A stretch of 5,751 nucleotides of DNA. It comes from an uncultured Bacilli bacterium (GTDB taxonomy: Bacteria > Bacillota_I > Bacilli_A > RF39 > UBA660). The notes beneath the pieces were generated by a model. It did no database searches and was not told the DNA's origin. It was given only the letters and a program-made list of their open reading frames with translations. This document shows positions 1 to 5,751 of this stretch, piece after piece. The number at the start of each line of letters is the position of its first letter. Position 1 is the stretch's first letter. The translations under genes were made by a program, and so were the position numbers. The DNA is taken from positions 1-5,751 of the forward strand of contig CANQFO010000068.1 in NCBI GenBank assembly GCA_947599755.1, read 5' to 3'.

Positions 1-30
1 AAATTTTTTCTATTTATCTTATCTAGTTTT

Positions 31-60
31 AGTTTACCCCCCCCCCCAAGGTTTTGTCAA
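31..60 (-). promoter_or_regulatory. Putative phase-variable promoter with poly-G spacer, directing a gene beyond the left edge
   Basis: On the minus strand a perfect TTGACA (55-60) and TAAACT (31-36, 4 of 6 matches to TATAAT) are separated by 18 bp, 11 of which are the G-tract (37-47). Loss of one G would give the optimal 17-bp spacing, and gain or loss of more would weaken the promoter. Transcription would begin near 24 and leave the window. No start codon or SD for the downstream gene is visible in 1-30. The remainder of 1-87 holds only the inverted repeat at 66-81. A perfect TATAAT at 60-65 offers an alternative -10, but no good -35 lies 16-18 bp upstream of it. Confidence 0.5.
37..47 (-). 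repeat. Homopolymer tract of 11 G (minus strand), candidate contingency locus
   Basis: Eleven consecutive C on the plus strand in an otherwise strongly AT-rich intergenic region. No other G or C run of comparable length occurs in the window, so composition alone does not explain it. No coding frame of useful length crosses the tract in the window. Runs of this length are prone to slipped-strand length change, so the exact count may vary between cells or be an assembly approximation. Confidence 0.9.
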
Positions 61-65
61 TTATA

Positions 66-81
66 CATTTGTTTGCAAATG
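66..81 (-). other. Short inverted repeat after the ABC operon
   Basis: CATTTG (66-71) and CAAATG (76-81) are perfect inverted repeats around a 4-base loop, beginning 6 nt past the exporter stop codon. A 6-bp, mostly A/T stem with no following U-run makes a poor intrinsic terminator, so read-through into the next gene is likely. It ends 5 bp upstream of the TTGACA at 55-60, so an operator role is equally possible. Confidence 0.35.
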
Positions 82-87
82 ACTTTA

Positions 88-2412
88 TTAAGTTAATTTG
101 AATTGAGAATTATATAGTTCTTTATAGAAGCCATTTTTTTGCATTAATTCTTCATGAGTTCCTTGTTCTATAATATTTCCTTCTTTCATTACTAAAATTA
201 GATCTGCATTTTTAATTGTAGATAGGCGATGAGCAATAATAAAGGATGTTCTTCCTTCGGTCAGTTTATCCATTGCTTTTTGGACTAATTCTTCTGTTCT
301 TGTATCTACGTTACTGGTTGCTTCGTCTAAGATTAAAAATGGTGCATCTTCTATCATTCCTCTTGCAATGGTGAGTAGTTGTTTTTGTCCTGCGGATACA
401 CTGTCACTTTCATTTATTGTTGAATCAAATCCATGTGGTAATGTTTTAATAAAGTGATCTAGTCCTACTATTTGGCAAACTTCTTCTACTCTTTCTGAGG
501 AGATATTTTCTCGATTAAAGATAATATTTTCTTTTATTGTTCCATCAAATAGCCAGGTATCTTGAAGAACCATAGTAAATAATTCGTGAATATTTTCTCT
601 TGATAGTTCTTTGGTCGAAATTTCATCTATTTTTATTTCTCCTTTATTGATTTCATAAAATTTCATTAAAAGATTGACCATTGTTGTTTTTCCTGCACCA
701 GTTGGGCCAACAATAGCGATTTTTTGTCCAGCTTTGGCTTTGGCATTGAAGTTTTTGATGGTTGGGGTTTGATTTCCATCATAAGTAAACTCTACATTAC
801 TAAATTCAATATTTCCTTTTACTTTGTTTTTCTCTAATTTTTTTGTAATTTCTGTTTGTTTGGACATTTCTTCTTCATCAATAAATTCAAATACTCTTTC
901 GCTAGCTGCAGCTGTTGTTTGTAGAGCTGTCATTGCTTGACCAATTTGTGATAATGGTGATGTGAATAATCTTACATAAGTCATGAAGGCTATAATTACT
1001 CCAAATGTAATTTGATCATTCATGGTAAGTAGTGCTCCTACTATACATACGGCTACGTAACCAAAATTTCCAATAAAATTCATCATTGGCATCATTAATC
1101 CGGATAAAAATTGACTTTTTCTATTGGCTTCATATACTTTTTCATTCAAGATATCAAATTCTTCATTGACTATTTTTTTTCCATTATACACTTTTACTAC
1201 GTTTAATCCTGAGTATGTCTGTTCAATATGGGAATTAATTGCTCCTAAATATTTTTGTCTTTCTACAAAATATTTTTGTGATTTTCCTAATACTTTAATC
1301 ATGAAAATAAAGCCAATTAAACTTGATCCTATTGCGGTTAATGCCATAACCCAATTGGTTACAAACATCATGATCATGGTTCCTATAAATAGTGTTACGG
1401 CACTAACTAATGTTGCGAAGGATTGATTCATACTCTGAGCGATGGTATCAATATCATTGGTTACTCTTGATAGGATATCTCCCGTTTGATTTTTATCAAA
1501 ATATTTTAGTGGTAATTGATTAATTTTGATCGAAATTCTACTTCTTAGTTTTTTGGCAAATCGATTGGAAACTAATGTCATTGATATTGCTTCTATATAT
1601 GTAAATAATGCGGATAAAATGTATAATCCAACTAAGAAGATGGTAATTTTTTTGATTTCTTTTTCATCCATTACGGGTTCTACTACTTTTCTTATGGATT
1701 TTGGCATTTGATCAATTTTGGAATAAATTACCGTTGGGCTAGCATCTTTATCGATTGTACTCATGATACTTAGCATTTTTCCTTGATCAGTGGGAGAAAT
1801 CTTTATTTTATCGATTTCTATTTCTTGAAATAAAATTTTTGCAATGGAATCTGGGATAGTTATTTTTTGATTGTTTTTTTCTGATATTGAACCAATCTTT
1901 AGTAATTCTATTTTCTCTTTTGTCGTTACTGTAATCCCATTATATTTTGAATCTTTTAAGAGAATAGTTAAAATGCTTGTTGGTAATTGTTTTAATTCTT
2001 TTTGCATTTCTTCTTTATTATTTATTTGCATTGAAGCTATCCATTTTTGAAATTCTTCTTTTTCTTCTGGTTTAATTGTATTTGAAGACATAATTTCTAA
2101 AATTGTTTGTTCATTCATCTCTATGTTCAAAATTTGTGGGATAATTTGTGCTATTTTTTCTTCCTTTAAATTTTCTTGAACTTTTTCTGTAATTGTTTGT
2201 AAATTTTTGTTATTGATTACTAATCCTTCTGAGATTTTATCTACTAAATCTGATAATCTATTTGGAGCCATGATGGAAAGTATTGCCCCTAATGATGCTA
2301 AAATTAGTCCAAGTGTAATTAAAAATCTAAATGATTTTAATTCTTTGAAGAGTCTTTTTATGGCACCTTTAAAATCTTTTGCTTTTTCATTTCTTATTGG
2401 TCTTCTAGGCAT
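88..2412 (-). CDS. Heterodimeric ABC exporter, catalytic half with large extracytoplasmic insertion
   Basis: This 774-residue TMD-NBD protein is about 170-200 residues longer than a usual half-exporter. A basic N-terminus leads into TM1 (~30-49). A long hydrophilic insertion (~52-252) precedes TM2 (~254-282), then TM3-TM6 follow at ~333-352, 355-374, 440-464 and 468-486. The NBD starts near 533: A-loop Tyr544, Walker A GPTGAGKT (569-576), Q-loop Gln617, signature VSAGQ (672-676, a departure from LSGGQ), Walker B FLILDE with catalytic Glu697, D-loop SNVD and switch His728. Intact Glu and His with an altered signature are the complement of the previous gene product. Its Walker motifs plus the partner's ISGGQ make the hydrolytic site, while its own VSAGQ faces the partner's degenerate Walker site. 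The insertion, between TM1 and TM2, should lie outside the cell. The SD and the overlap with the upstream gene support the start. Substrate unknown. It resembles YfiC/YheH/LmrD-type partners; no symbol is assigned. Confidence 0.95.
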   Translation of the reverse strand: MPRRPIRNEKAKDFKGAIKRLFKELKSFRFLITLGLILASLGAILSIMAPNRLSDLVDKISEGLVINNKNLQTITEKVQENLKEEKIAQIIPQILNIEMNEQTILEIMSSNTIKPEEKEEFQKWIASMQINNKEEMQKELKQLPTSILTILLKDSKYNGITVTTKEKIELLKIGSISEKNNQKITIPDSIAKILFQEIEIDKIKISPTDQGKMLSIMSTIDKDASPTVIYSKIDQMPKSIRKVVEPVMDEKEIKKITIFLVGLYILSALFTYIEAISMTLVSNRFAKKLRSRISIKINQLPLKYFDKNQTGDILSRVTNDIDTIAQSMNQSFATLVSAVTLFIGTMIMMFVTNWVMALTAIGSSLIGFIFMIKVLGKSQKYFVERQKYLGAINSHIEQTYSGLNVVKVYNGKKIVNEEFDILNEKVYEANRKSQFLSGLMMPMMNFIGNFGYVAVCIVGALLTMNDQITFGVIIAFMTYVRLFTSPLSQIGQAMTALQTTAAASERVFEFIDEEEMSKQTEITKKLEKNKVKGNIEFSNVEFTYDGNQTPTIKNFNAKAKAGQKIAIVGPTGAGKTTMVNLLMKFYEINKGEIKIDEISTKELSRENIHELFTMVLQDTWLFDGTIKENIIFNRENISSERVEEVCQIVGLDHFIKTLPHGFDSTINESDSVSAGQKQLLTIARGMIEDAPFLILDEATSNVDTRTEELVQKAMDKLTEGRTSFIIAHRLSTIKNADLILVMKEGNIIEQGTHEELMQKNGFYKELYNSQFKLT
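1657..2250 (-). repeat. Degenerate protein-level repeats in the outward-facing insertion of the ABC exporter
   Basis: Within residues ~55-252 of the catalytic ABC half, a pattern recurs: a Pro-x-Ser-Ile helix start, then a hydrophobic beta-like Ile/Val pair, then a hydrophobic helix. QLPTSILTIL (142-151), TIPDSIAKIL (186-195) and QMPKSIRKVV (235-244) are the clear starts. The first two share fixed offsets from the Pro: +16 Ile, +18 Val/Ile, +26/+27 Leu-Leu or Met-Leu, +29 Ile. An earlier, looser copy may begin at Pro92 and includes IKPEEKEEFQKWIASM (113-128), which aligns with ISPTDQGKMLSIMSTI (205-220). Pro spacing is 52, 43 and 50 residues. The last copy runs into TM2. Alignment was by eye and no DNA-level repeat is seen. 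Confidence 0.45.
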
Positions 2413-4165
2413 TTTCTAACTCCTCCTTTGATAATTGGGATAGAGCAATTTGTTGATAAACTTTGCAATTTTTTAATAGTTCTTTATGGGTTCCCGAACC
2501 TATGCATTTTCCTTTATCTAAAACGATTATTTTATCTGCGTGCATAATTGTTCCGATTCTTTGTGCAACAATTAAACTTGTTGTATCTTTTGTATATTTT
2601 TTTAATTCATGTCTCAAAGTAAAATCTGTTTGATAATCTAATGCAGAAAAAGAATCATCAAATATATAAATTTCTGGTTGTCTAGCAATTGCTCTGGCAA
2701 TAGAAAGCCTTTGTTTTTGTCCACCTGAAATATTGGTTCCTCCTTGGGCAATTTTTGTTTGTTCTTTCTTATCCATTTTTTCTACGAATTCTTTTGCCTG
2801 AGCTACTTCGATTGCTTTTTGAACGAGTTCTTTTGTTTTTTCTTTTCCATTATCTCCATAGGTTATATTTCCTACGATACTATCATTAAACATTACGGCT
2901 TTTTGGGGTACATATCCTAACTTATTATATAAACATTCTAAATCATAATCTTTTACATTGATTCCATCTACTAATATTTCTCCTTCAGATACATCATAAA
3001 ATCTAGGAATTAAATTAATTAGTGTAGATTTTCCACTTCCTGTTGAGCCGATAAATGCGACTGTTTCTCCTCTATTTACTTTGAAGGAGATGTTTTCTAA
3101 TAAATATTCTTCTGCATCAGGATATTTGAAGGATACGTTTTTAAATTCTACTGTTCCTATTTCTTTTGTATTTCCCTCTGTTCTTGTTCCATTTTTTACT
3201 GTTATTTCTTTATCCATTACTTCATTAATTCTATTTGCTGAAACGTTAGCTCGAGGGAGAATCATAAAGATCATGGCTAACATTAAAAATGACATAATTA
3301 CTTGCATAGAATATGATGAAAATACTACCATATCTCCAAATAATGATATTTTATTGGCCATTAAACTATTTTTAATTAAATATACTCCTACAATATAAAT
3401 TGCTAAGGTTAAAAAATACATTACTAAAAACATAATTGGTTGCATAATTGCAAATGCTTTTTGATTAAAGATTTGAATTTGAGTAAGTTCTTGATTTACT
3501 TCTTCAAATTTATTTTCTTGATATTTTTCGGCATTGAATGCTCTAACTACTCTAATACCTGTTAGATTTTCTCTTGTTACGTTATTGATTTTGTCAATTA
3601 ATTTTTGAACCAGTTTAAATCTTGGTAATACAATGGTTAAAATCATGGCTACTGTTGAAAGTAAAATTACTACTGCTAAGGCTGTTAGGACACTCCATTG
3701 CCAACTTTTATTTAAAATTTTTGTTACGGCCCATATTGCGGTCAGTGGTGCTTTAATCATCATTTGAAGTCCCATGGCAATAAACATTTGAATTTGGGTA
3801 ATATCATTTGTTGTTCTCGTAATTAAACTACTTGTTTTGAATTCTTTAATTTCTGCTGTTGATAAATCTATTACTTTATTAAATAATTTTTTACGGATAT
3901 TTTTGGAAAATCTTGCAGATATATTTGCAATTAAATATCCTGTTATGATTGCACAAATTAAAGAAGAAAAAGCACATAAAAGCATATATCCTCCATTGAG
4001 AAGAATATCTTCCATTTTGCTTCCTTCTGTTTGTACTAATTCTGTAATTTCTGACATATAGTCAGGCATTTTTAATTCTAGCCATACTTGTGTTGTAATT
4101 AAAATTAAACTAATCATCGCAAAAAGGTAATCTTTTTTCTTTAAATTTTTTAGTAATTTTATCAT
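2405..4165 (-). CDS. Heterodimeric ABC exporter, half with degenerate ATPase site (TMD-NBD fusion)
   Basis: This 586-residue protein has the normal length of a type IV (ABCB-like) half-exporter. Six membrane helices (about 13-30, 57-81, 130-150, 156-180, 240-265, 276-302) precede a nucleotide-binding domain from ~337. Visible motifs are the A-loop Tyr348, Walker A GSTGSGKST (373-381), Q-loop Gln421, signature ISGGQ (479-483), Walker B IYIFDD (499-504), D-loop SALD and switch region VAQR. Two catalytic positions are altered: Asp504 replaces the catalytic Glu, and Gln535 replaces the switch His. This is the known pattern of the degenerate partner in heterodimers such as TM287/288 and LmrCD. Its intact signature should complete the catalytic site of the partner encoded next. 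The stop overlaps the partner's start by 8 nt, so the two are translationally coupled. The exported substrate is not predictable (drug, lipid or peptide). YfiB/YheI-type naming would fit but no symbol is assigned. Confidence 0.95.
   Translation of the reverse strand: MIKLLKNLKKKDYLFAMISLILITTQVWLELKMPDYMSEITELVQTEGSKMEDILLNGGYMLLCAFSSLICAIITGYLIANISARFSKNIRKKLFNKVIDLSTAEIKEFKTSSLITRTTNDITQIQMFIAMGLQMMIKAPLTAIWAVTKILNKSWQWSVLTALAVVILLSTVAMILTIVLPRFKLVQKLIDKINNVTRENLTGIRVVRAFNAEKYQENKFEEVNQELTQIQIFNQKAFAIMQPIMFLVMYFLTLAIYIVGVYLIKNSLMANKISLFGDMVVFSSYSMQVIMSFLMLAMIFMILPRANVSANRINEVMDKEITVKNGTRTEGNTKEIGTVEFKNVSFKYPDAEEYLLENISFKVNRGETVAFIGSTGSGKSTLINLIPRFYDVSEGEILVDGINVKDYDLECLYNKLGYVPQKAVMFNDSIVGNITYGDNGKEKTKELVQKAIEVAQAKEFVEKMDKKEQTKIAQGGTNISGGQKQRLSIARAIARQPEIYIFDDSFSALDYQTDFTLRHELKKYTKDTTSLIVAQRIGTIMHADKIIVLDKGKCIGSGTHKELLKNCKVYQQIALSQLSKEELENA
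2421..2429 (-). promoter_or_regulatory. Strong ribosome binding site inside the preceding gene, for the second ABC half
   Basis: AAAGGAGGA on the minus strand is a near-ideal SD, ending 8 nt before the ATG at 2410-2412. It lies within the last codons of the preceding ABC gene. This suits coupled translation giving equal amounts of the two subunits, and it fixes the start with the 8-nt overlap ATGCCTAG. Confidence 0.88.
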
Positions 4166-4171
4166 GTTTTT

Positions 4172-4180
4172 CTCCTTTCT
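4172..4180 (-). promoter_or_regulatory. Ribosome binding site of the first ABC half-transporter
   Basis: AGAAAGGAG on the minus strand ends 6 nt before the ATG at 4163-4165 and supports that start. The rest of the 66-bp gap (4166-4231) is A-rich on the sense strand. It holds only a weak dyad, CTTAT/ATAAG, at 4179-4193 that overlaps this SD. Confidence 0.85.
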
Positions 4181-4231
4181 TATTTTTGATAAGTTTTTTT
4201 ACTAGCTTTTTCTATTTCATTTTATTCTTTT

Positions 4232-4915
4232 TTACCGATCTTCTCTTCCACTGAACATTAATATTAGTCTAAGGATTTGAATTATTGTACTTGCTACACT
4301 TGCTACATACGTTAGTGCTGCAGCAGTAAGCATAGTTTTTCCTTGTTTTAGTTCTTTACTAGTAAGAAAATGGGCATAATCTAATTCTTTTAAGGCTTTT
4401 TTGCTTGCATCAATTTCTACAGGAAGAGTAACTAATTGAAATAATAAAATCACTACTTCTGATAGTATTCCTAGCCAGATTAGATTGGTTGCTCCAAATA
4501 ATACTCCTAATAAGATTGCTAAGTATCCTGCATAAGAGGAAAAATTTACTATGGGGATTAGACTTGCTCTTATTCTCATGAATACGTATCCTTGTTTATC
4601 TTGGATGGCATGTCCACATTCGTGACAGGCTACGGAAACTGATGCTACGCTTGTTCCTTCATATACTTTTTTTGATAATCTTACTACTTTTCTGCTTGGA
4701 TCATAGTGATCGGTTAAATAGCCATTAATTTCTACTACTGCAACATTTTTTAGTCCATTTTTATCTAATAAGTATCTTGCGGCTTCTTCTCCTGTTAATT
4801 GTCTTTTATTTTGAATTTGCATATATTTTCCATAGGTACTTGTTACAAATCCTTGTGCTATTAATGTGATTATTAGGGCAATTATAGTTAATCCATAAAT
4901 GATAAAAAAATCCAT
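4232..4915 (-). CDS. yugP: Membrane-bound zinc metallopeptidase, YugP family
   Basis: This 227-residue protein has the usual length of the YugP family (Pfam Zn_peptidase_2). An N-terminal helix (~3-22) anchors it. A soluble stretch with the conserved YDPSRKVVRLS (71-81) leads to the zinc-binding HECGH at 98-102 (His98 and His102 as ligands, Glu99 as catalytic base). Hydrophobic segments follow at ~117-142 and 144-162. PVEIDAS at 165-171 probably supplies the third, acidic metal ligand (Glu167 or Asp169). A last helix spans ~196-222. All family hallmarks are intact, so it should be an active metallopeptidase at the membrane. Its substrate is not known, and YugP itself is poorly characterised. 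It has its own SD and a candidate promoter upstream, and is followed after 66 bp by the ABC exporter genes without a convincing terminator, so co-transcription is likely. A functional link to the exporter is only an inference from position. Confidence 0.93.
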   Translation of the reverse strand: MDFFIIYGLTIIALIITLIAQGFVTSTYGKYMQIQNKRQLTGEEAARYLLDKNGLKNVAVVEINGYLTDHYDPSRKVVRLSKKVYEGTSVASVSVACHECGHAIQDKQGYVFMRIRASLIPIVNFSSYAGYLAILLGVLFGATNLIWLGILSEVVILLFQLVTLPVEIDASKKALKELDYAHFLTSKELKQGKTMLTAAALTYVASVASTIIQILRLILMFSGREDR

Positions 4916-4923
4916 ATTTTTGT

Positions 4924-4930
4924 TCCTTTC
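4924..4930 (-). promoter_or_regulatory. Ribosome binding site of the zinc peptidase gene
   Basis: GAAAGGA on the minus strand ends 8 nt before the ATG at 4913-4915, which fixes this start. No other in-frame start nearby has comparable support. Confidence 0.8.
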
Positions 4931-4961
4931 TTTTTTTCTTATTCTTTATCTTATCGTAATA

Positions 4962-4990
4962 TATATAGCATAATTTATGCAGACTGTCTA
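4962..4990 (-). promoter_or_regulatory. Probable sigma-A-type promoter for the peptidase/ABC operon
   Basis: Read on the minus strand, TAGACA (4985-4990, 5 of 6 matches to TTGACA) is followed after exactly 17 bp by TATATA (4962-4967, 4 of 6 matches to TATAAT). TG one base before the -10 (TGCTATATA) makes it an extended -10. Transcription would begin near 4955, leaving a leader of about 40 nt before the peptidase ATG. It sits in the only intergenic gap between the transporter and the peptidase. Other registers in the TATATATATT run give longer spacers of 19-21 bp. Called from motif match only. Confidence 0.5.
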
Positions 4991-5007
4991 TTGAAAATTC
5001 ATTTTCA
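4968..5007. promoter_or_regulatory. Three abutting perfect inverted repeats over the promoter (candidate operators)
   Basis: Three perfect dyads lie almost end to end: GCATAA-T-TTATGC (4968-4980), AGAC-T-GTCT (4981-4989) and TGAAAAT-TC-ATTTTCA (4992-5007). The first fills most of the spacer between the -35 and -10. The second overlaps the -35. The third abuts the -35 on its upstream side and begins directly after the transporter stop codon. This placement suits a repressor or other dimeric regulator. The third dyad could instead act as a weak 3' hairpin for the transporter mRNA, but it has a tight loop, is all A/T apart from its end pair, and lacks a U-tract. The regulator is unknown. Confidence 0.4.
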
Positions 5008-5751
5008 TTATTTTTCTTTATGATAGCCTTTTCTACAAATTATTTTATCTGTAGTAGCTAGTATGCCGGGAAGTATAAATAATATTAATATTACTGCTGC
5101 GAATGTTCCTTGGGAGATTGTTTCACATATTTTTGCTGCAATTTCTGAAGCAAAATTTGCCACGATTAGTGTCACAATAATTAATATTGATGAGGAACTA
5201 ATAATTGTATGAATTGATTTGTTATATGCATTGATTATGGAATCTTTTGCTCCCATTGTTAGTCTAGCTTCTCGATAATAAGATGTATAAACAATTGCAT
5301 AATCTATTGTTGCTCCCATCAGTATTGCTTGAACAATTAATAATGATATGAAATAAACTGATCCTCCGGTAAGGGATATTGCACTCATAGTTAAATACAC
5401 AGCAGTTTGAATAATAAGTACCAAAACAAACGGAATAATTAAGTCTTTAAATGTTATTGCGACAACGATAAATATAAATATCATTGTTAAAATTGTAATC
5501 TTATTTAATTCGTTATTAAAAGTTTTATTCATTTCTACTGCCATAGGAGAATTTCCCACAATGTATATATCATCATTATTACCTATTTTATCTTGAATAA
5601 AATTAATAAATTTATAAGTATCTTCATCTTCAGCAGCATATTTTGTATTTAATACAACTCTTGAATATTTATCAGATACTATTAAATCTTTTGATTTATC
5701 AACTGTTTTTTTAGAATCAGTAATTGTTGTTCTTTTTTCAGAATTTATGAA
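5008..5751 (-). CDS. MMPL/RND-family membrane transporter, C-terminal part (5' end outside window)
   Basis: The frame stays open without a stop from the TAA at 5008-5010 to the window edge, giving 247 visible codons of a longer gene. The first ~80 visible residues are hydrophilic and fit the end of the second extracytoplasmic porter loop. They are followed by five hydrophobic helices (visible residues ~84-101, 104-126, 132-155, 182-202 and 214-232) and a short basic tail, matching TM8-TM12 of a 12-TM RND protein. The third of these helices carries GATIDYAIVY (Asp150-Tyr151 of the visible part, codons 5299-5304) followed by YYREAR. This is the MMPL hallmark; in MmpL3 the TM10 Asp-Tyr pair belongs to the proton relay. 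Substrate is unknown; lipids or hydrophobic compounds are typical of the family. A GTG at 5557-5559 could be taken as a start, but it lies inside the porter loop with 64 open codons upstream, so it is not the real start. Family assignment is strong, exact function unknown. Confidence 0.88.
   Translation of the reverse strand, partial: FINSEKRTTITDSKKTVDKSKDLIVSDKYSRVVLNTKYAAEDEDTYKFINFIQDKIGNNDDIYIVGNSPMAVEMNKTFNNELNKITILTMIFIFIVVAITFKDLIIPFVLVLIIQTAVYLTMSAISLTGGSVYFISLLIVQAILMGATIDYAIVYTSYYREARLTMGAKDSIINAYNKSIHTIISSSSILIIVTLIVANFASEIAAKICETISQGTFAAVILILFILPGILATTDKIICRKGYHKEK

Noticed and set aside
1173..1180. Run of 8 T (8 A on the coding strand) inside the catalytic ABC gene as a coding phase-variation tract
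   Set aside because: Runs of 7-8 A/T are expected in DNA this AT-rich, and here they encode ordinary Lys codons. Unlike the G-tract they do not stand out from composition.
1124..1426. Open frame of ~100 codons on the plus strand
   Set aside because: It lies entirely antisense to the catalytic ABC half, which has complete family motifs. The product resembles no family and the frame lacks an SD. The same holds for plus-strand frames at 1526-1711, 2207-2419, 3081-3398 and 3837-4061.
4179..4193. Inverted repeat CTTAT/ATAAG between peptidase and ABC genes as a terminator
   Set aside because: The stem is only 5 bp and A/T-rich, it has no U-tract, and it overlaps the ribosome binding site of the next gene.
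4166..4247. Separate promoter for the ABC pair using TAAAAT at 4219-4224 as -10
   Set aside because: The hexamers 16-18 bp upstream (AGAGAA, AAGAGA, GAAGAG) do not resemble a -35, and TAAAAT-like strings are common in this A-rich gap.
1..5751. tRNA, rRNA, CRISPR array, insertion sequence or attachment site
   Set aside because: Coding sequence fills nearly all of the window. The short gaps hold no cloverleaf, no repeat-spacer series, no transposase and no flanking direct repeats that I could see.

Overview
This is an AT-rich window in which every supported gene lies on the minus strand, so transcription runs from high to low coordinates. The stop codons used are TAA and TAG, Trp is encoded by TGG, and the Shine-Dalgarno sequences are strong AAAGGAG/AAAGGAGG types. 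Together with a YugP-type peptidase and a Gram-positive-style heterodimeric ABC exporter, this points to a low-GC Firmicutes relative (Bacilli or Clostridia, possibly an uncultured gut lineage) using the standard bacterial code. The species cannot be told from the sequence.

In transcription order: (1) 5751-5008, the C-terminal part of an MMPL/RND-type membrane transporter whose frame is still open at the window edge. (2) 5007-4916, an intergenic region with a plausible promoter and three perfect inverted repeats packed side by side. (3) 4915-4232, a membrane zinc peptidase of the YugP family. (4) 4165-2405 and 2412-88, two ABC half-transporters overlapping by 8 nt. The first has a degenerate ATPase site (Asp for the catalytic Glu, Gln for the switch His). 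The second has an intact Walker B Glu and switch His but a variant signature motif. They should form one asymmetric heterodimeric exporter of the TM287/288, LmrCD or BmrCD kind. The second half carries a roughly 200-residue outward-facing insertion between its first two membrane helices, built from degenerate repeats. The peptidase and the ABC pair are probably one transcript, since the 66 bp between them hold no convincing terminator or promoter.

The most interesting element is at the left edge (1-87), downstream of the exporter. A run of 11 C (11 G on the transcribed-direction strand) sits exactly between a perfect TTGACA and a TAAACT, giving an 18-bp spacer. This is the layout of a phase-variable promoter, in which slipped-strand gain or loss of a G changes the -35/-10 spacing. 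It would control a minus-strand gene just outside the window. A perfect TATAAT overlapping the TTGACA leaves a second reading open.
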